NCBI GenBank assembly: GCA_004297315.1
Contig: SCTU01000002.1
Span: 1 to 6,906 of the forward strand
Origin: Dehalococcoidia bacterium
GTDB lineage: Bacteria > Chloroflexota > Dehalococcoidia > UBA2979
Direction of reading: 5' to 3'
Length of the DNA: 6,906 nucleotides
Position 1 is the first letter of the stretch, and the number at the start of each line of letters is the position of its first letter. Below, piece by piece: positions 4,269-6,906 of this stretch. Position numbers and translations under genes: made by a program. The notes beneath the pieces are model-generated. The model ran no database searches, was not told the DNA's origin, and saw only the letters and a program-made list of their open reading frames with translations.

Positions 4269-5885
4269 ATGCCAGGTGAACCGCGACGCCTGGGCGCCCG
4301 ATGGGCATCGGTCCTGTTCGGGCTGATCGTGCCGGGTGTCTTTGCGTTGTTGCTGGTGCTGCACCTCCGCGCTCCCTTCTCGGCGTTCATCGTGAGCGGC
4401 AACAGCATGGAGCCCGACATCCACACGGGCGACCTGGCACTCGTGCGGGCACAGAGAGACGGATATGCCGTCGGCGACGCCGTCGCCTATCGCCATCGTG
4501 ACCTCGGCCCTGTCTTGCACCGCATCGTGGGCGAAACGTCCGAAGGCTTCGTGCTCCAGGGGGACAACCGCGAGGGGCCGGACGCATACGCGGTCCCCGC
4601 GAAGGACGTGCTCGGTGTGCTGCTGGTGCGTATCCCCGCCGTCGGGAAGGCCCTCGAGGGCGCCGGCGGCGGTCGTGCATTGGCCGGCCTGGCCACCATC
4701 GGCGTCGCCGCTTCGCTCGCCGGCGGGCTGACCGGCTGGCGGCACCATCGCCGGACAGGCGAGGCCAAGCGGGGCCTCTCGCGTGCGGCGCACGATGGCG
4801 AGGGGCGGCTCCTACGTGGTGAGCAGTTCGCCGTCACGCCGCAGGGCGTGCATATCGCGGCGGGCATGGCGGCGGCTGCGCTCGTGGCACTCGGCGTCGT
4901 GGCGGCTGTGACCGCGTTCGGCACCGCGGGCCCGGCGGCTTCGAGAGAGAATTACGAGCACCGCGGCTCCTTCACCTACGCTGCGCAAGGCGCACCCGGC
5001 GTCTATGACGCACCCGCCGCCCAGACCGGTGACCCGATCTTCCGCAGGCTCGCCGACACCATTGAAGTGGGTTTCCAGTACGAATTCTGGACGGTTGCCG
5101 TCGCGAACGTCTCCGGCCAGTACCGGATGGACCTCCGGCTGACGCAGGCCAACGGTTGGAACCGCACGCTCGAGATTGTGCCCACGACCCCCTTCCAGGG
5201 TGTGAAGGCCGAGGTGTCGGGCGTGATTGACCTGCACACCGTGCAGAGTGTCATTGACGCGATGGAGCAGCAGACCGGCATCGGGAGCCGCGCCTACCTG
5301 CTGACGCTGATCCCGCGGATCGAACTGGACGGGACGCTCGCGGGGCAGGAGTTGCACGACCGCTTCGTCCCGGAGCAACGCTTCCTGCTGGACCAGCAGG
5401 TGCTCCAGCCACAGCCCTCTGCAGGCAGCAACGACGTGAAGTTCGACCGAGTCCAGAACGGCAACGTTGCCGTCTCGCGGATGGGTGAGCGGGCGCTCCA
5501 TGTCGTTGGGCTGCGCATCCTCTTCAAGACCGTGCGTTCTGCCGCCTTCCTGACCCTTGGCATCACCCTGCCCGGGCTGCTCGGCTGGATGGTCGCCACC
5601 ACGATCATCCGGCGCGGCGACGAGGCCGCGCTGATCGAGGCCCAGTACCGCGACGTGCTCGTGCGCGGGCACATCGACCAGCTGCCCGCAAACCCGACGG
5701 TGATCGGTGTGGACTCGATGGAGGACCTCGTGCGGCTGGCAGAACAGCGCGACGTGCCGGTGATCGCCGAGTATGCCGGTAGCGATGAGGCCGCACCGGA
5801 GTTCGTCGTGATCAGTCCGGACGGCGTCACGTATTACTACCGCCCGCGGCCGGGCTCCCATCGTCGCTCGGAGGGCCCGCGATGA
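4269..5885 (+). CDS. SipW/ER-type signal peptidase I fused to a DUF5305-like membrane region
   Basis: A 538-aa protein with two halves. Residues 1-130 are an S26B-type signal peptidase: a membrane anchor (13-31), SGNSMEP (43-49) with nucleophile S46, PVLHRIVG (81-88) where H84 replaces the lysine of classical bacterial LepB, and QGDNRE (97-102) with D99 and D105 as the conserved acidic box. This Ser/His form is typical of SipW and archaeal/ER peptidases. Two more membrane segments follow (138-156 and 196-217), then an extracytoplasmic beta-rich domain (about 225-415), a last membrane segment (425-447) and a cytosolic tail with VDSMEDLVRLAEQ (481-493) and DGVTYYY (518-524). I recognise the order from residue 196 on as DUF5305-like; in archaea such proteins occur near SipW-like peptidases as separate genes. 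ATG 4269 has AGAAGG 8 nt upstream; TTG 4212 would start within the hairpin and adds residues unlike the family. The stop overlaps the next start (ATGA). Likely substrates are the secreted neighbours. Confidence 0.9.
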   Translation: MPGEPRRLGARWASVLFGLIVPGVFALLLVLHLRAPFSAFIVSGNSMEPDIHTGDLALVRAQRDGYAVGDAVAYRHRDLGPVLHRIVGETSEGFVLQGDNREGPDAYAVPAKDVLGVLLVRIPAVGKALEGAGGGRALAGLATIGVAASLAGGLTGWRHHRRTGEAKRGLSRAAHDGEGRLLRGEQFAVTPQGVHIAAGMAAAALVALGVVAAVTAFGTAGPAASRENYEHRGSFTYAAQGAPGVYDAPAAQTGDPIFRRLADTIEVGFQYEFWTVAVANVSGQYRMDLRLTQANGWNRTLEIVPTTPFQGVKAEVSGVIDLHTVQSVIDAMEQQTGIGSRAYLLTLIPRIELDGTLAGQELHDRFVPEQRFLLDQQVLQPQPSAGSNDVKFDRVQNGNVAVSRMGERALHVVGLRILFKTVRSAAFLTLGITLPGLLGWMVATTIIRRGDEAALIEAQYRDVLVRGHIDQLPANPTVIGVDSMEDLVRLAEQRDVPVIAEYAGSDEAAPEFVVISPDGVTYYYRPRPGSHRRSEGPR

Positions 5886-6535
5886 GGTTGGGGACAATTC
5901 GGCTGTTGGGGCTCGTCGCCATGCTGGCCGTACTCGGTGTGGCCGCCCTTGCCACCGTGCGGGCGACGGCGAACACGGTCGCGAGTTCGCACGTCTCGAA
6001 CAACGCGCAGCCGGTCACCGCCAACCAGCTGAAGCCCTCCCAGTGCGACTCCCTAAACCTGACGACGATGCTTTCGGGCAGCGGCAACCTCACCGGTACC
6101 ACAGCGAATGAGCTCCTGCTGGGGTCATCCGCAACCCAGCAGATCCTGGGCGGCGGCGGAGATGACTGCCTCGTCGGAGGCGCGGGTGCGGACCTGCTTC
6201 AGGGCGATGCCGGCACGGATGTATGCATTGGGAACTCCGGATCGACATTCACCACTTGCGAAACGACGATCGGGGGCGCCTGCTCGACGACCCAGGTGAG
6301 CATCGGCAACTTCTACTTCAACCCAAACCCGGTCACGATCAACGCGGGCTGCACGATTCGCTGGACCAACACCAGCAGTACCCAGCACAACTCGCGGAGC
6401 GACACCGGCGTCTGGAGTTCCCCGAACCTGGCCAGGAACGCGTACTACGAGTACACCTTCAACGTGTCTCCCGGTACGTACACGTACAAGTGCACGATCC
6501 ACCCCACCCAGACTGGCTCGGTCATCGTCCAGTAG
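5882..6535 (+). CDS. Secreted RTX-repeat / cupredoxin (type-1 copper) protein
   Basis: A 217-aa protein whose ATG overlaps the peptidase stop by 4 nt, so it is translationally coupled. Residues 7-26 form a signal peptide core, followed by A-T-A-N-T-V-A-S-S (28-36), the same cleavage-region motif as the two small secreted proteins. Residues 72-116 hold five consecutive glycine-led nonapeptides; the last three (GGGGDDCLV, GGAGADLLQ, GDAGTDVCI) are RTX-like calcium-binding repeats, with cysteines C96, C115 and C126 probably in disulphides. Residues 139-216 are a plastocyanin-like domain: it starts VSIGNFYFNPNPVTI, H169 lies in TQHN, and C204 and H207 lie in YKCTIHPTQTG. Three copper ligands are thus present, but the usual axial methionine is Q210. 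Predicted location is the cell surface or outside. It could carry electrons, bind copper, or use the fold structurally; the role is not known. Confidence 0.9.
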   Translation: MRLGTIRLLGLVAMLAVLGVAALATVRATANTVASSHVSNNAQPVTANQLKPSQCDSLNLTTMLSGSGNLTGTTANELLLGSSATQQILGGGGDDCLVGGAGADLLQGDAGTDVCIGNSGSTFTTCETTIGGACSTTQVSIGNFYFNPNPVTINAGCTIRWTNTSSTQHNSRSDTGVWSSPNLARNAYYEYTFNVSPGTYTYKCTIHPTQTGSVIVQ

Positions 6536-6552
6536 CAGCGCCTGCTCCTCCT

Positions 6553-6577
6553 GGCCCGGCGTCGCCGGTCCCGGGCT
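6553..6577 (+). terminator. Possible hairpin terminator after the cupredoxin gene
   Basis: GCCCGG (6554-6559) pairs with CCGGGC (6571-6576), and an alternative stem CCGGCG/CGCCGG (6557-6569 region) competes with it. It starts 18 nt after the stop, with no U-tract. It is the best candidate for the operon end. The remaining 6578-6692 holds only short inverted repeats (CCTGT-A-ACAGG around 6625-6636) and no firm promoter. Confidence 0.35.
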
Positions 6578-6692
6578 GTGACATCGTTCTCAACCGGCAG
6601 AGTTCCGCGATGCCAACGCCTCGTCCTGTAACAGGCGGCGGGGCACCCACCTGTCACCATGGCCCCGTGCGTGTGACCTCAGCACCGGAATT

Positions 6693-6698
6693 GGAGGT
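6693..6698 (+). promoter_or_regulatory. Shine-Dalgarno GGAGGT of the right-edge gene
   Basis: A near-perfect GGAGGT, 4 nt before ATG 6703. It favours this start over the in-frame GTG at 6667. Confidence 0.75.
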
Positions 6699-6702
6699 CA
6701 GC

Positions 6703-6906
6703 ATGACCAACGAGGACGTGAGGGGTCGGCACCTCCACATTCCGCGCCGTGGCGAAATCGGTTACGACCCCATCCTGGAGGAAGAAGACACCCAGGACCG
6801 GGGAGGCGCGGACGAGGTTCCCGACGACGAACTGACAAGCCTCGGGCTGCCCGACACGCTCGGCCACATGGAGGTCGAAGACGAATCGCCGGAGCCCGAG
6901 GATCCG
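6703..6906 (+). CDS. Acidic hypothetical protein, 3' end cut off by window
   Basis: An open frame of 68 codons from ATG 6703 to the window end with no stop. The strong GGAGGT Shine-Dalgarno makes it a real gene candidate. The product opens with MTNEDVRGRHLHIPRRGE, a mildly basic patch, and then becomes very acidic: 22 of 68 residues are Asp or Glu, with clusters EEED (26-29), PDDE (40-43) and EVEDE (57-61). There is no signal peptide or membrane segment, so a cytosolic, probably disordered N-terminal region is likely. I do not recognise the family. It is separated from the secretion operon by 167 nt and is probably a separate transcription unit. Confidence 0.6.
   Translation, partial: MTNEDVRGRHLHIPRRGEIGYDPILEEEDTQDRGGADEVPDDELTSLGLPDTLGHMEVEDESPEPEDP

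Noticed and set aside
4208..4279. 23-aa open frame upstream of the peptidase gene, a possible leader peptide
   Set aside because: No convincing Shine-Dalgarno, and its codons lie in the hairpin; it overlaps the peptidase start by 11 nt, but nothing else supports translation.
4812..5897. 361-codon minus-strand open frame
   Set aside because: Shadow of the peptidase/DUF5305-like gene; no recognisable motifs or start signals.

Overview
The window reads as a high-GC chromosomal stretch from a bacterium, most plausibly a member of the Chloroflexota (Tepidiforma/Dehalococcoidia-like). This is an inference from three things seen here: the divergent rpmB / DAK2 (FakA-like) / DegV gene order, the style of the secreted proteins, and a SipW-type signal peptidase joined to a DUF5305-like region. 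No RNA genes, CRISPR arrays, transposases or phage genes were found.

Left part (1-2603), housekeeping. On the minus strand, a FakA-like fatty-acid kinase (585-2210) is followed after 9 nt by a DegV/FakB-like fatty-acid-binding protein (575 to beyond the left edge). Together they would form a two-component kinase that binds free fatty acids and phosphorylates them to acyl-phosphate. Divergently, on the plus strand, lies rpmB for ribosomal protein L28 (2370-2603), closed by a textbook intrinsic terminator (2632-2661).

Middle and right part (2671-6535), a surface-export cassette on the plus strand. It starts with a perfect TATAAT box and a gene for a small secreted protein of 139 aa (copy A, 2828-3247). 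A 512-nt gap without a convincing gene follows; it carries several hairpins, an operator-like dyad and an AT-rich promoter-like region. Next is a paralogue (copy B, 3760-4177) that is broken by a 2-nt deletion near 3931. Then comes a fused protein (4269-5885) with a SipW/ER-type signal peptidase at the N-terminus and a DUF5305-like membrane region at the C-terminus. A secreted protein with RTX-like repeats and a type-1 copper (cupredoxin) domain (5882-6535) overlaps the fused gene by ATGA. The three secreted proteins share an A-N-T-V-x-S-S motif where their signal peptides should be cut. I therefore infer that the fused peptidase is a dedicated processing and export enzyme for these neighbours, in the manner of the TasA/SipW matrix systems, though on different-looking substrates.

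At the right edge, a new ORF (6703 to beyond 6906) with a strong Shine-Dalgarno begins a very acidic, unrecognised protein that is cut off by the window end.
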